DNA from: an uncultured Christensenellaceae bacterium | GTDB lineage: Bacteria; Bacillota; Clostridia; Christensenellales; Pumilibacteraceae | DNA: 35,726 nt | Direction of reading: 5' to 3' | NCBI GenBank assembly: GCA_910587805.1 | Contig: CAJUNM010000006.1 | Location: 1-35,726, forward strand | In this document: positions 16,757-25,832 of the stretch, in pieces | Layout: the number at the start of each line of letters is the position of its first letter | Position numbering within the stretch: the first letter of the stretch is position 1 | Made by a program: the position numbers and the translations under genes | The notes under the pieces: generated by a model | The model's input: the letters and a program-made list of their open reading frames with translations, nothing else | Told to the model about the DNA's origin: nothing | Database searches by the model: none

Positions 16757-17952
16757 TCGTCTTTGTGTTTAAGCGTTTCGCGGGCAATATACAATTCCTC
16801 GTTGGTAGGAATTATGAATATGCGAACTTTGGACGCTTTATCGCCTATTTCGACTTCGGTGTCGCGCGGCGGATTGTTGTTTTTCTTCTCGTCGAGAACC
16901 AATCCCATATATGCCATATCTTCGCATATGGCAGATCTGACAAGCTCCGTATGTTCGCCTATACCGCCGGTAAACACCAAGCAGTCCAAGCCGCCCATTG
17001 CCGCCGCGTAAGACCCGACGTATTTTTTCACTCTGTAAGAGAACATATCGAGCGCGAGTTTGGCGCGGGCATTGCCATCGTTATAGGCTTTTTCGAGATC
17101 GCGGAAATCGGAACTGACTCCGCTTATGCCCTGAACGCCGCATTGCTTGTTGAGATACGTAGTCATTTGGTGCACGTCGAACCCCTTCTTTTCCATAAGG
17201 AATTCGATGACGGCGGGATCGATATCGCCGCTGCGCGTACCCATGATCAATCCCTCGAGCGGAGTCAAGCCCATAGACGTGTCTACGCATTTTCCGTTTT
17301 TGACTGCGCTCACGCTCGCGCCGTTTCCGAGATGGCAAACAACGGTTTTGATCTTATCCGTGCCCATGAGCGCCGACGCTCTGCCCGACACGTACGCATG
17401 GCTCGTTCCGTGAAATCCGTACTTACGAACCTTGTATTTTTTATAATCGTCGTAATCTATACCATACATGTAAGCATAATCGGGCATAGTCGAATGGAAA
17501 GTCGTATCGAAAACCGCAACCATCGGCGCGCTCGGCATTACCTCGCGGCAAGCCTTAATGCCCATAATGTTCGCGGGCATATGCAAAGGACCGAGATCGG
17601 CATTGGATTCTATTATTTTGAGAACATCGGGAGTAACGAGCACCGAATCGTTAAAGTCTTCGCCCGAATGCAATACTCTGTGCCCGACTGCCGCGATCTC
17701 GTCCATAGACTTAATCACGCCGTGTTCGGTATCGATCAAAGCGTCGAGAACGAGCTTTATCGCTTCTTTGTGCGTTGGCATTGCCGCAACGATCTCGACG
17801 GATTTTTTAACGATCTTGTTTTCGTGCTTGAGCACGGACTTGTCCATGCCGATACGTTCGCATACGCCTTTTGCAAGCACGTTTTCATTATCCGTTTCTA
17901 TAAGCTGATACTTAAGCGAGGAGCTTCCCGCATTAATTACAAGAACCTTCAT
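16753..17952 (-). CDS. ackA: Acetate kinase
   Basis: This 399-residue enzyme interconverts acetyl phosphate and acetate with ADP/ATP. It shows the family start MKVLVINAGSSSLKYQL, the HGTSHAYVS segment with the active-site histidine, MGTRSGDIDPAVI, and VFTGGIGEHTELVR near the C-terminus. The ATG at 17952 is preceded by GGAG, and the frame is open 12 codons further upstream without family similarity. No phosphotransacetylase gene lies next to it, although pta often pairs with ackA. It follows dnaJ by 69 bases, and comFC overlaps its stop. Confidence 0.97.
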   Translation of the reverse strand: MKVLVINAGSSSLKYQLIETDNENVLAKGVCERIGMDKSVLKHENKIVKKSVEIVAAMPTHKEAIKLVLDALIDTEHGVIKSMDEIAAVGHRVLHSGEDFNDSVLVTPDVLKIIESNADLGPLHMPANIMGIKACREVMPSAPMVAVFDTTFHSTMPDYAYMYGIDYDDYKKYKVRKYGFHGTSHAYVSGRASALMGTDKIKTVVCHLGNGASVSAVKNGKCVDTSMGLTPLEGLIMGTRSGDIDPAVIEFLMEKKGFDVHQMTTYLNKQCGVQGISGVSSDFRDLEKAYNDGNARAKLALDMFSYRVKKYVGSYAAAMGGLDCLVFTGGIGEHTELVRSAICEDMAYMGLVLDEKKNNNPPRDTEVEIGDKASKVRIFIIPTNEELYIARETLKHKDD

Positions 17953-17990
17953 AATTTCTCCGTATTGAATTGTTTTTTCGCAACGCAATT

Positions 17991-18013
17991 AACCGCCGAC
18001 GATATCGGCGGTT
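17991..18013 (-). terminator. Hairpin between dnaJ and ackA
   Basis: A nine-base perfect stem AACCGCCGA/TCGGCGGTT lies just after the dnaJ stop. It is not followed by a long T run on the minus strand, so it may be a weak terminator or an RNA-stabilising hairpin that lowers read-through into ackA. Confidence 0.45.
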
Positions 18014-18021
18014 TTGCGCGG

Positions 18022-19101
18022 TTATTTTTTCATGAATTCCCGAGCTTTATCGTACTGTTCGGGTTTGAAACTCTCGTGGAGCTCTTTGATTTTTTGTTTT
18101 TGCTCTTTTGAAAGACCTTTGGGCAATTCGATGTCGATAGTTACCAACATATCGCCTTTGATCTGTTTTTTGGTATTTTCGATACCTTGTTCTTTGATTT
18201 TGAAAGTCATGCCGCTTTGCGCGCCTTCGGGCAGTGTGAATGCTATCTTATTGCCTTTAAGCGCAGGAACGAGTATACGCTCGCCCATCATGGCTTGAGT
18301 GAATGTAACGGGCACGTCTACCAAAAGATCAAGCCCTTTGCGTCTGAACAGTCTGTGCGGTTGAACCGTTATCGTGAGAATGAGATTTCCCGCTTTTGCC
18401 CCGCCGCGAGTGCGTTCGCCTTCGCCCGGGATAGTCATGATTTGATTCGGTTCTACTCCTGCGGGGAACGTTATGCGCAGATTGGAATTTTTACGCATCG
18501 CGCCGCGTCCGCCGCAAACGGGACAAGCTTCTATTATTTTTCTGCCCGTACCGCCGCACGCGCTGCACGGTTTCATGCTGACCACTCTGCCGAACGGCGT
18601 TTCCTGCGCGTACCGAACTTTACCCGTACCGCCGCAGCTTGCGCACTTAGTGAATTTGGTGCCGTCTTTTGCGCCCGTTCCGCGGCATGCCGAACAATGC
18701 TCGAAACGGTTGACCGTTATTTCTTTTTGAGTTCCGAACGCGGCTTCTTCAAAAGTGAGCGTAACGTTGAGACTGATGTCTCCGCCGTTGTTGCCGCCCT
18801 CGCCGTTGAACATGTTGACGAAATCGTCGAATATACTGCTGCCCGAACGTCCGTTTCCCGTTGCATGCGGACCTGCGCCGCCCGCGCCCGCCGATTGCAT
18901 CGCATCGTACTCGGAGCGCTTTTGCGGATCCGAAAGCGTCTCGTATGCTTCGTTGATCTCTTTGAACTTGTTAGCCGCGCTTTCGTCGCCCGGGTGAAGG
19001 TCCGGATGATATTGGCGCGCGAGTTTTCGGAAAGCGGTCTTGATCTCGTCTTCCGTCGCCGTCTTTGCAACGCCTAACGTTTCATAAAAAGTTTTTGCCA
19101 T
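18022..19101 (-). CDS. dnaJ: Chaperone DnaJ
   Basis: This 359-residue type I Hsp40 stimulates DnaK ATP hydrolysis and delivers clients. The J domain at the N-terminus carries HPD (in YHPDLHPGD). A glycine-rich linker follows. Four zinc-binding repeats come next: CSACRGTG, CASCGGTG, CSACGGTG and CPVCGGRG. The substrate-binding C-terminal domains complete the protein. GGAG precedes the ATG. It is the fourth gene of hrcA-grpE-dnaK-dnaJ and is separated from dnaK by a perfect hairpin. Confidence 0.97.
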   Translation of the reverse strand: MAKTFYETLGVAKTATEDEIKTAFRKLARQYHPDLHPGDESAANKFKEINEAYETLSDPQKRSEYDAMQSAGAGGAGPHATGNGRSGSSIFDDFVNMFNGEGGNNGGDISLNVTLTFEEAAFGTQKEITVNRFEHCSACRGTGAKDGTKFTKCASCGGTGKVRYAQETPFGRVVSMKPCSACGGTGRKIIEACPVCGGRGAMRKNSNLRITFPAGVEPNQIMTIPGEGERTRGGAKAGNLILTITVQPHRLFRRKGLDLLVDVPVTFTQAMMGERILVPALKGNKIAFTLPEGAQSGMTFKIKEQGIENTKKQIKGDMLVTIDIELPKGLSKEQKQKIKELHESFKPEQYDKAREFMKK

Positions 19102-19125
19102 GCTTACTTCTCCGCCTTCGGTAAA

Positions 19126-19154
19126 TTCCTACCGAATGAAATATTCGGTAGGAA
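19126..19154 (-). other. Perfect hairpin between dnaK and dnaJ
   Basis: A 12-base perfect inverted repeat TTCCTACCGAAT/ATTCGGTAGGAA with a five-base loop fills much of the 74-base dnaK-dnaJ gap. Only three T follow on the minus strand, so it is more likely an mRNA processing or stability element, or a partial attenuator, than a full terminator. Confidence 0.6.
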
Positions 19155-19175
19155 CCGCCCGTCGGATCATTTTGT

Positions 19176-20978
19176 TTAGTTGTTGCCGTCGTCTACGATG
19201 TCGGGATTGTCTACCACAACGTCGTCGGGCGGAGGCGTGCTGCCGTTCTCGTAAAGTTTGGAGAATATTCCGTTGGAAAGTTTCTGCAACGATTCCACGG
19301 CGTCGCGAATAGCTTCAAGCTCGTCGCCCTTGATAACTTCTTTGACGTTGACAAGTTCTTTGTTGAGCGAATCTTTGTCCTCGGCGGAAATTGTATCGCC
19401 GTTTTCACGCAAGAACTTCTCGATGGAGAACACGAGCATATCCGCTTGGTTCTTCGCATCTACGACTTCTTTGCGCTTGTTGTCTTCGTCCGCGAACGTC
19501 TCCGCGTCTTTGATGGCTTGCTGTATCTGCGCCTCGGTAAGGTTGGTGGATGCGGTAACGGTAACGCGCTGTTCCTTGCCCGTGCCCTTATCCTTTGCGG
19601 ATACGTGCACTATGCCGTTGGCGTCGATGTCGAACGTAACTTCGATTTGAGGTACGCCGCGAGGTGCGGGCGGTATTCCGCCGAGCTCGAAACGAGCGAG
19701 CGTCTTGTTGTGAGCCGCGATCTCGCGTTCGCCTTGCAAAACGTGAATGTCGACCGAAGGCTGATTATCGGTAGCCGTGGAAAACACCTGCGACTTCTTG
19801 GTGGGAACGGTCGTGTTTCTCGGAATAAGCTTTGTGAATATACCGCCTACGGTTTCGATACCGAGCGAAAGCGGCGTAACGTCGAGGAGCAATACGTCCT
19901 TGACTTCGCCCGCCAAAACGCCGCCCTGAATGGCTGCGCCGACGGAAACGCACTCGTCGGGGTTGATTCCCTTGAACGGGTCTTTGCCGGAAAGTTTACG
20001 CACGGCTTCTACGACCGCGGGGATACGCGTCGAACCTCCGACCATTATAACTTTGTCTATGTCGTTGATCGTGTAGCCGGCGTCCGCCATAGCTTTTTTA
20101 GTAAGCTCTACGGTGCGCGCGACGAGCTTTTCGGAAAGCGCATCGAACTTCGCTCTCGTGATCTCGTACTCGAGGTGCAAAGGACCTGCCGCGCCCGACG
20201 AAATAAACGGAAGGCTGACAGTAGTTTTTTGCATGCCCGAAAGGTCGATCTTCGCCTTTTCGGCAGCTTCTTTGAGACGCTGCATAGCCATACGGTCTTT
20301 GGAAAGGTCAACACCGTTATCGTTTTTGAACTGCGTGATAAGATAGTCGATGATTACTTGGTCGAAGTCGTCGCCGCCGAGATGGGTATCGCCCGCCGTT
20401 GCGATAACCTCGAATACTCCGTCGCCTATCTCGAGTATCGAAATATCGAACGTACCGCCGCCGAGGTCGTAAATAAACACTTTTTGGTTCGCGCCCTGCC
20501 CCTTATCGAGACCGTAAGCAAGCGCAGCGGCGGTCGGTTCGTTGATTATGCGCAGAACTTCGAGTCCCGCGATACGTCCCGCATCCTTGGTTGCCTGACG
20601 CTGCGAGTCGTTAAAGTATGCGGGAACGGTTATAACCGCTTGAGAAACGGTTTCGCCGAGGTACGTTTCCGCGTCCTTTTTGAGTTTCGACAAAATCATT
20701 GCCGATATTTCTTGCGGCGTATAATCCTTGCCGTCGATATGGACCTTTCTCGACGTGCCCATGTCGCGCTTTATCGATATGACCGTTCTGTCGGGGTTGG
20801 CGACGGCTTGACGCTTTGCGACCTGACCGACGAGTCTTTCGCCGTCTTTTGCAAAACCGACGACGGAAGGAGTGGTTCTGCCGCCTTCCGCATTAGGAAT
20901 TACGACAGGCTCGCCGCCTTCGAGAACCGATACGCACGAGTTGGTAGTACCCAAGTCGATACCGATTATTTTACCCAT
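19176..20978 (-). CDS. dnaK: Chaperone DnaK (Hsp70)
   Basis: This 600-residue Hsp70 begins GKIIGIDLGTTNSCVSVLEG. It has the phosphate loop IYDLGGGTFDISILEIG, the segment VIMVGGSTRIPAVVEAVRKL and the substrate-binding region from about residue 365. A short acidic tail (PPPDDVVVDNPDIVDDGN) ends the protein. Length is slightly below the Bacillus protein but complete. GGAGG lies ten bases before the ATG. It is the third gene of the CIRCE-controlled operon. Confidence 0.98.
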   Translation of the reverse strand: MGKIIGIDLGTTNSCVSVLEGGEPVVIPNAEGGRTTPSVVGFAKDGERLVGQVAKRQAVANPDRTVISIKRDMGTSRKVHIDGKDYTPQEISAMILSKLKKDAETYLGETVSQAVITVPAYFNDSQRQATKDAGRIAGLEVLRIINEPTAAALAYGLDKGQGANQKVFIYDLGGGTFDISILEIGDGVFEVIATAGDTHLGGDDFDQVIIDYLITQFKNDNGVDLSKDRMAMQRLKEAAEKAKIDLSGMQKTTVSLPFISSGAAGPLHLEYEITRAKFDALSEKLVARTVELTKKAMADAGYTINDIDKVIMVGGSTRIPAVVEAVRKLSGKDPFKGINPDECVSVGAAIQGGVLAGEVKDVLLLDVTPLSLGIETVGGIFTKLIPRNTTVPTKKSQVFSTATDNQPSVDIHVLQGEREIAAHNKTLARFELGGIPPAPRGVPQIEVTFDIDANGIVHVSAKDKGTGKEQRVTVTASTNLTEAQIQQAIKDAETFADEDNKRKEVVDAKNQADMLVFSIEKFLRENGDTISAEDKDSLNKELVNVKEVIKGDELEAIRDAVESLQKLSNGIFSKLYENGSTPPPDDVVVDNPDIVDDGNN

Positions 20979-21019
20979 AATATAAATCCTCCGAAAAATT
21001 AAATTTGTTTTTATATGTG

Positions 21020-21580
21020 CTAATTTGCGACCTTTACGACGCTGTGCCGTAAAATACGTTCGCCCATTCTATAGCCTTTGTTGAATACCTCTACGACCAT
21101 GTTCGCCTTGGAGGGATCGGTCGTTTTTACTTGCATAACCGCGTTATGCAGGTTGGGGTCGAATTGCTCGCCGAGCGCGGGGATCTCTTCCACCCCGAAT
21201 GCCGAAAGCACGTCTACGATCTGTCTGTAGATCATTTTTACGCCGTCGGCGACCTTTTCGTCGGGAATGCTCTGGATAGCTTGCTTCAAAACGTCCAGAG
21301 CCGGTATAAGCTTCTCGAGTACGGCGCATATGCCGTCTTCTTTGAGCCGCTTGTTGCTCTCGTTCATTCGCTTGCGGTAATTGTCGAAATCCGCTTGCAT
21401 ACGATTAACCAAATTTGAGAGTTCTTCCGATCGCGATTTTTCTTTTACCGCAATCGCCTGAGCAATACTCAATTGCTGTGATGCGGTTGCGATCTGCGCT
21501 TGTAACGACTTGTATTCCTCTTGTTGCAACTCCACCATCGGCAGTTCGCGCGTACGATCTCTCGCTTTGTCGTCGTTCAT
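21020..21580 (-). CDS. grpE: Nucleotide exchange factor GrpE
   Basis: This 186-residue protein releases ADP from DnaK. A long N-terminal coiled coil leads into the conserved segment RMQADFDNYRKRMNESNKRL. A C-terminal beta domain ends in YRMGERILRHSVVKVAN. GGAGG precedes the ATG. It lies 20 bases after hrcA and 41 before dnaK. Confidence 0.96.
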   Translation of the reverse strand: MNDDKARDRTRELPMVELQQEEYKSLQAQIATASQQLSIAQAIAVKEKSRSEELSNLVNRMQADFDNYRKRMNESNKRLKEDGICAVLEKLIPALDVLKQAIQSIPDEKVADGVKMIYRQIVDVLSAFGVEEIPALGEQFDPNLHNAVMQVKTTDPSKANMVVEVFNKGYRMGERILRHSVVKVAN

Positions 21581-21600
21581 TGTGTCCTCCGATAATTTTT

Positions 21601-22671
21601 TTATTCGTCTTTATTGTCGTTATCCGACTCATCGTCGGATGAACTTCCTTCACCTGCCGGCAGCATCTGCACGGTTTTCGACAGATAATCGAGCACCGAT
21701 ACTACCTTTGAATAATCCATTCTGATCGGTCCGATAACGCCCGCATTGCCTACGGTCACACCGTTTATGTTATAACTTGCCGTAACTATCGCGCACCCTG
21801 GCATACCGTCGCGTATCTCGTTGTCCTTGCCTATTTTTATCGAAATGTTCATGTCGTCCGAATTTTGCAACATCGGCACGAGTTCGTCTTTGGCGTCGAA
21901 AAACTCGAGCATGGCTTTCGCCTTTTGCAAATTCGCGTATTCGGGCTGTTCGAGTATTTTTGCGCTGCCTTCGAGTATTATGTCGGAAACGCTGTCGTCG
22001 TGAGAATAACTTTTGAAAATGTGAATTATAGTATTGAAAACCTGTTTATATTCCTTTTTGATTTCCTTTACTATCGCCTTGGGCTTGATTATTTCTTTTA
22101 TCTTTCGTCCGCCGAACGCGCTTGTAACAAAGTCTGACGCCCTTTCGCAATATTCGTCGGTGACCCCTACGCCTATGTTTACGGTGCTGTCCTTCATTAC
22201 GCCGAGATCGGTCACAATGATTATTATCGCCGTGCTGTCCGATATTCTAACTATCTTGATGTTTTGCACGGTTGCGTCTTGCGTGTTTTGCACATAAGCC
22301 ACCGATGTGAGATTGGTTATCTCCGAAATGACTTTTGCAGTGCATTTGAGCATGTCGTCGAGTTCGGTTATTTTTTTATTGAAGTACCGCTTGACGATCT
22401 TGAGTTCCGACCGCGACAGCTTACGCTTGGGCATGAGCTTTTCCACGTAAAGCCTGTAAGCTTCGGCTGTGGGAATACGTCCGGACGAAGTGTGCGGCTG
22501 AGCTAAATAACCCATTTCTTCGAGCGCCGCCATCTCGTTGCGTATAGTGGCGGAAGACAGCATGGGCAAATGATTGTCCTTGATCTCGGAACTCGAAACA
22601 GGCTGACAGTTTTCGATATAACCGTCCACGATAGCCTGTAATATTTTTTCTTTTCTACCCGTTAATCCCAT
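21601..22671 (-). CDS. hrcA: Heat-inducible repressor HrcA
   Basis: This 356-residue repressor controls the dnaK operon and probably groESL elsewhere by binding CIRCE. An N-terminal winged-helix segment (SSEIKDNHLPMLSSATIRNE) and the family motif LAQPHTSSGRIPTAEAYRLY are clear. A C-terminal GAF-like domain contains VGNAGVIGPIRMDYSKV. A short serine/aspartate-rich tail is extra. The ribosome binding site is weak. The CIRCE-like operator ends 20 bases upstream, so the gene should be autoregulated. DnaK/GroEL-assisted folding of HrcA is the known feedback. Confidence 0.96.
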   Translation of the reverse strand: MGLTGRKEKILQAIVDGYIENCQPVSSSEIKDNHLPMLSSATIRNEMAALEEMGYLAQPHTSSGRIPTAEAYRLYVEKLMPKRKLSRSELKIVKRYFNKKITELDDMLKCTAKVISEITNLTSVAYVQNTQDATVQNIKIVRISDSTAIIIIVTDLGVMKDSTVNIGVGVTDEYCERASDFVTSAFGGRKIKEIIKPKAIVKEIKKEYKQVFNTIIHIFKSYSHDDSVSDIILEGSAKILEQPEYANLQKAKAMLEFFDAKDELVPMLQNSDDMNISIKIGKDNEIRDGMPGCAIVTASYNINGVTVGNAGVIGPIRMDYSKVVSVLDYLSKTVQMLPAGEGSSSDDESDNDNKDE

Positions 22672-22690
22672 AACAAGCGCATATCCAAAA

Positions 22691-22717
22691 TTAGCAATCC
22701 TAACCGCAGACTGCTAA
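22691..22717 (-). promoter_or_regulatory. CIRCE-like HrcA operator
   Basis: TTAGCAATC, nine bases, then GACTGCTAA matches the CIRCE element TTAGCACTC-N9-GAGTGCTAA with one mismatch in each arm. It lies just after the -10 box and covers the predicted start of transcription, the expected operator position. Confidence 0.88.
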
Positions 22718-22720
22718 AAT

Positions 22721-22749
22721 ATTGTAGCATACCTATATATGTTTGTCAA
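22721..22749 (-). promoter_or_regulatory. Sigma-A promoter of hrcA-grpE-dnaK-dnaJ
   Basis: A perfect TTGACA (22744-22749), a 17-base spacer and TACAAT (22721-22726) give a near-consensus promoter immediately upstream of the CIRCE-like operator. Confidence 0.9.
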
Positions 22750-22840
22750 ATGTTTTTATGAGACTTTTCTTAGATATTTCTAAAATCGGTGTCGAGAAAA
22801 TCGCCCGTATACAAGATATGGGAATAGTTATGTAAATATT

Positions 22841-23950
22841 CTATATCATCAGTTGTTCTATTATTCCGTTCATTACAAACATTTTGTCGAAATTTATTGT
22901 CACGCGCTCGTCGTTTACGCATATAAGACCATCGTCCGCAAGCTTACCCAAAACTTCTTTGTTTTTATCGATAAAGTCGTATCCGAATCTCGATTTGAAA
23001 CGCGAAATATCTATTCCGTTATCCGTGCGCAACGCGAGCATAACGTATTCGTTGTATCTGTCGCGCTCCGACAGCGCATAATTTTCGCGAACGGGGTTTT
23101 TAATATATGCGCTTATATCTTCCGAATGTTTGTATCGCGTATATTCCCCATCGTAGCCGTGCGCCGCCGCGCCGAACCCGACATACGGCATACATTGCCA
23201 ATATTTGATATTATGTCTGCTTTGCATATTCGGTCTTGAAAAATTGCTTACTTCGTAACGCGCAAATCCGCGAGTATATAATTTATTCACCGCAAAATCG
23301 TAAAGATCGGCGACGCGATCGTCGTCGGGAACGTACCCGCGCGCAAACATCGGAGTATTTTCCTCGACCGAAAGAGCATACACCGATGCGTGAGCGCAAT
23401 TATCGCATATGATCTCGAGAGATTTTTCCGCGTCGGAAACGTCTTGATCGGGCAAACCCAAAATCAAATCGGACGATATATTGTAAAAGCCGTGCTTTTG
23501 CAAAGTTTCTACGGCGACAGTAAAATCGGATAAAGTGTGTATTCTTCCGATGCCGCGCAAAATACGATCGTTTGAAGATTGCAGTCCGATACTGACGCGA
23601 TTTACTCCGCAATCCGCGATTTCCGCGGCGAAACTCGAATCGCAACTTTCGGGATTTGCCTCGACCGTGATCTCCGCTCCGTCGCATATATCGAATTTTC
23701 CGTGCAGTTCGTCGATTATTCGTGTCAATGCGCCGCGGTATAGGCATGACGGCGTTCCGCCGCCTATATAAACCGTATCTGCCGCGGCGCGTTCCGACGC
23801 GCGTATTTCCGTTACGAGCGCATCGACGTATCGCGCTTGCAATTCGAGTTGCGGCGTCGAGACAAAAGCGCAATATGCGCACTTCGATTTGCAAAACGGG
23901 ATATGCACGTATATTCCGTTCGGCATGATTTTTTCGTTATTTTTTGTCAT
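22841..23950 (-). CDS. hemW: Radical SAM protein HemW (heme chaperone)
   Basis: This 369-residue radical SAM protein has the HemW form. The cluster motif is CKSKCAYC (cysteines 20, 24 and 27), after IYVHIPF. The stretch DTVYIGGGTPSCL follows, then a HemN-type C-terminal domain. HemW proteins bind heme and insert it into targets. They resemble coproporphyrinogen dehydrogenase but are not that enzyme. The first ATG (23950) overlaps the end of lepA by 14 bases. A second ATG at 23926 lies after the lepA stop. Neither has a Shine-Dalgarno site, so coupling to lepA is likely. The lepA-hemW pairing is common in Bacillota. Confidence 0.92.
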   Translation of the reverse strand: MTKNNEKIMPNGIYVHIPFCKSKCAYCAFVSTPQLELQARYVDALVTEIRASERAAADTVYIGGGTPSCLYRGALTRIIDELHGKFDICDGAEITVEANPESCDSSFAAEIADCGVNRVSIGLQSSNDRILRGIGRIHTLSDFTVAVETLQKHGFYNISSDLILGLPDQDVSDAEKSLEIICDNCAHASVYALSVEENTPMFARGYVPDDDRVADLYDFAVNKLYTRGFARYEVSNFSRPNMQSRHNIKYWQCMPYVGFGAAAHGYDGEYTRYKHSEDISAYIKNPVRENYALSERDRYNEYVMLALRTDNGIDISRFKSRFGYDFIDKNKEVLGKLADDGLICVNDERVTINFDKMFVMNGIIEQLMI

Positions 23951-25739
23951 CGAGTTTGAGAACAGACATAAACGCTTCGGACGGAATTTCCACCGAGCCG
24001 AACTGACGCATGCGCTTTTTGCCTTCCTTTTGTTTTTCGAGCAATTTCTTTTTACGCGTAACGTCGCCGCCGTAACATTTAGCCAAAACGTCTTTACGCA
24101 ATGCTTTAATCGTTTCGCGCGCGATGACTTTTCCGCCGATCGCGGCTTGAATGGGTATCTCGAACAGCTTGCGCGGAATGACGTCCTTGAGCTTTTCCGC
24201 CATCGCTCTGCCTCTGCCGTAAGCCTTGTCGCGATGCACTATTATACTCAAAGCGTCGCATACTTCTCCGTTAAGCACGATATCGAGCTTTACGAGATCG
24301 CTCGCCTTATACCCGTCGTGCTCGTAATCGAAGCTCGCGTAGCCGCGCGATCTGCTTTTAAGTCCGTCGAAAAAGTCGTATACTATCTCGTTCAACGGCA
24401 TTACGTAAGTAAGCAGTACCCGCGTTTTTTCTATATACGTCATATTGATATATTCGCCGCGCTTGTCCTGACACAGATCCATGATAGGTCCGATATATTC
24501 GGGCGGCGTATAAATCGACGCTTTTACGAACGGTTCTTCGGTGCGCTCGATCTCGCCCGTCGGCGGAAGATTCGACGGGTTTGTGACCTCGGTCATTCCG
24601 TTTGCCGTATATACTTTGTAGACAACGCCGGGCGCGGTGGTTATTATATCGAGGTCAAACTCGCGTTCGAGTCGCTCCTCGATTATTTCCATATGCAAAA
24701 GTCCCAAAAATCCGCATCGGAAACCGAAACCGAGCGCCGTCGACGTCTCCGGCTCATAGAACAGCGACGCGTCGTTGAGCTTGAGACGCTCGAGCGCATC
24801 TTTAAGATCGCCGTATCGCGAACCGTCTGCGGGATAAATACCGCAATACACGACAGGCTTTACTTTTTTATAGCCCGGGCACGGCTCGGCGGCGGGATTA
24901 TCCGTTTTTGTGATCGTATCGCCTGGGGCGGTATCCGCAATTGATTTGATCGATGCGCACACGTACCCGACGTCGCCCGCCGACAGTTCCGGAACGGCTA
25001 CGGGTTTGGGCTGAAATACGCCCACTTCGGTAACGTCGTAGCACTTTCCGTTCGACATCATTGTGATATTATCACCCTGTTTGACTTTTCCGTCGACTAT
25101 ACGAACAAGACAGACCGCGCCCTTGTAGTTATCGTAATACGAATCGAAAATAAGCGCCTTGAGCGGTTTTGTCTCATCGCCCGACGGCGGCGGCATTTTT
25201 TCGGCAACGGCGCGCAGAACGTCCTCTATGTTTAATCCTTCTTTTGCCGAAATGCACGGCGCATCGCTTGCGGGCAAGCCGATTATATCCTCTATCTCGG
25301 CTTTTACCTCGTCGGGACGCGCTGCGGGAAGATCTATTTTATTTATAACGGGAACTATCTCGAGATCGTTATCGAGCGCCAAGTAAACGTTTGCGAGCGT
25401 CTGAGCCTCTACGCCTTGCGACGCATCAACCACAAGTATCGCACCCTCGCAAGCCGCAAGCGAACGCGAAACTTCGTACGTAAAATCGACGTGCCCAGGC
25501 GTATCGATCAAGTTGAACTGATAGCGCACGCCGTTATGCTCGTAGAACATTCGCACCGGCGTAAGCTTTATGGTAATGCCGCGCTCACGCTCGATATCCA
25601 TACTGTCGAGCATTTGGTCGGTCAACTCGCGCTTTGTGAGCGTGGCTGTAGCCTCCATCAAACGGTCGGCAAGCGTGGACTTTCCGTGATCGATATGAGC
25701 GATTATGCAAAAATTGCGTATATATTGCTGTCTGTCCAT
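23937..25739 (-). CDS. lepA: Translation GTPase LepA (EF4)
   Basis: This 600-residue ribosome-associated GTPase has the standard N-terminus IRNFCIIAHIDHGKSTLADR with the P-loop. G3 DTPGHVDF and G4 NKIDLPAA follow. The LepA-specific C-terminal domain is visible, including RQFGSVEIPSEAF close to the end. There is no Shine-Dalgarno site before the ATG. A good -10 box lies only six bases upstream, so the transcript is predicted to begin at the start codon itself. Length and N-terminus match the family, so a later start is unlikely. Confidence 0.97.
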   Translation of the reverse strand: MDRQQYIRNFCIIAHIDHGKSTLADRLMEATATLTKRELTDQMLDSMDIERERGITIKLTPVRMFYEHNGVRYQFNLIDTPGHVDFTYEVSRSLAACEGAILVVDASQGVEAQTLANVYLALDNDLEIVPVINKIDLPAARPDEVKAEIEDIIGLPASDAPCISAKEGLNIEDVLRAVAEKMPPPSGDETKPLKALIFDSYYDNYKGAVCLVRIVDGKVKQGDNITMMSNGKCYDVTEVGVFQPKPVAVPELSAGDVGYVCASIKSIADTAPGDTITKTDNPAAEPCPGYKKVKPVVYCGIYPADGSRYGDLKDALERLKLNDASLFYEPETSTALGFGFRCGFLGLLHMEIIEERLEREFDLDIITTAPGVVYKVYTANGMTEVTNPSNLPPTGEIERTEEPFVKASIYTPPEYIGPIMDLCQDKRGEYINMTYIEKTRVLLTYVMPLNEIVYDFFDGLKSRSRGYASFDYEHDGYKASDLVKLDIVLNGEVCDALSIIVHRDKAYGRGRAMAEKLKDVIPRKLFEIPIQAAIGGKVIARETIKALRKDVLAKCYGGDVTRKKKLLEKQKEGKKRMRQFGSVEIPSEAFMSVLKLDDKK

Positions 25740-25745
25740 AGGATA

Positions 25746-25774
25746 ATTGTAGCATATTTAATGAAAAACGGCAA
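25746..25774 (-). promoter_or_regulatory. Extended -10 promoter of lepA, leaderless
   Basis: TTGCCG (25769-25774), a 17-base spacer and TACAAT (25746-25751) preceded by TG one base away (TGCTACAAT) form an extended -10 promoter. Counting to +1 places the transcript start at about 25739, the first base of the lepA ATG. Confidence 0.68.
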
Positions 25775-25832
25775 TAAAATTAGCCGAATAACGTAAAATA
25801 ATATAAAATTTGTTATTTTAATCGAAAAACGA

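Noticed and set aside
16765..18111. 448-codon open frame opposite ackA
   Set aside because: It covers ackA and the intergenic hairpin on the wrong strand and lacks start signals; ackA is unambiguous.
19446..21002. 518-codon open frame opposite dnaK
   Set aside because: It mirrors dnaK codon structure on the other strand, has no ribosome binding site and resembles no family. Long antisense frames over dnaK are a known artefact.
22750..22840. Possible terminator after hemW
   Set aside because: Only a five-base stem (TTAGA/TCTAA) without a T run; nothing supportable was found in this stretch.
23889..24944. 351-codon open frame opposite lepA
   Set aside because: A shadow of lepA codon bias with no start signal or recognisable features.
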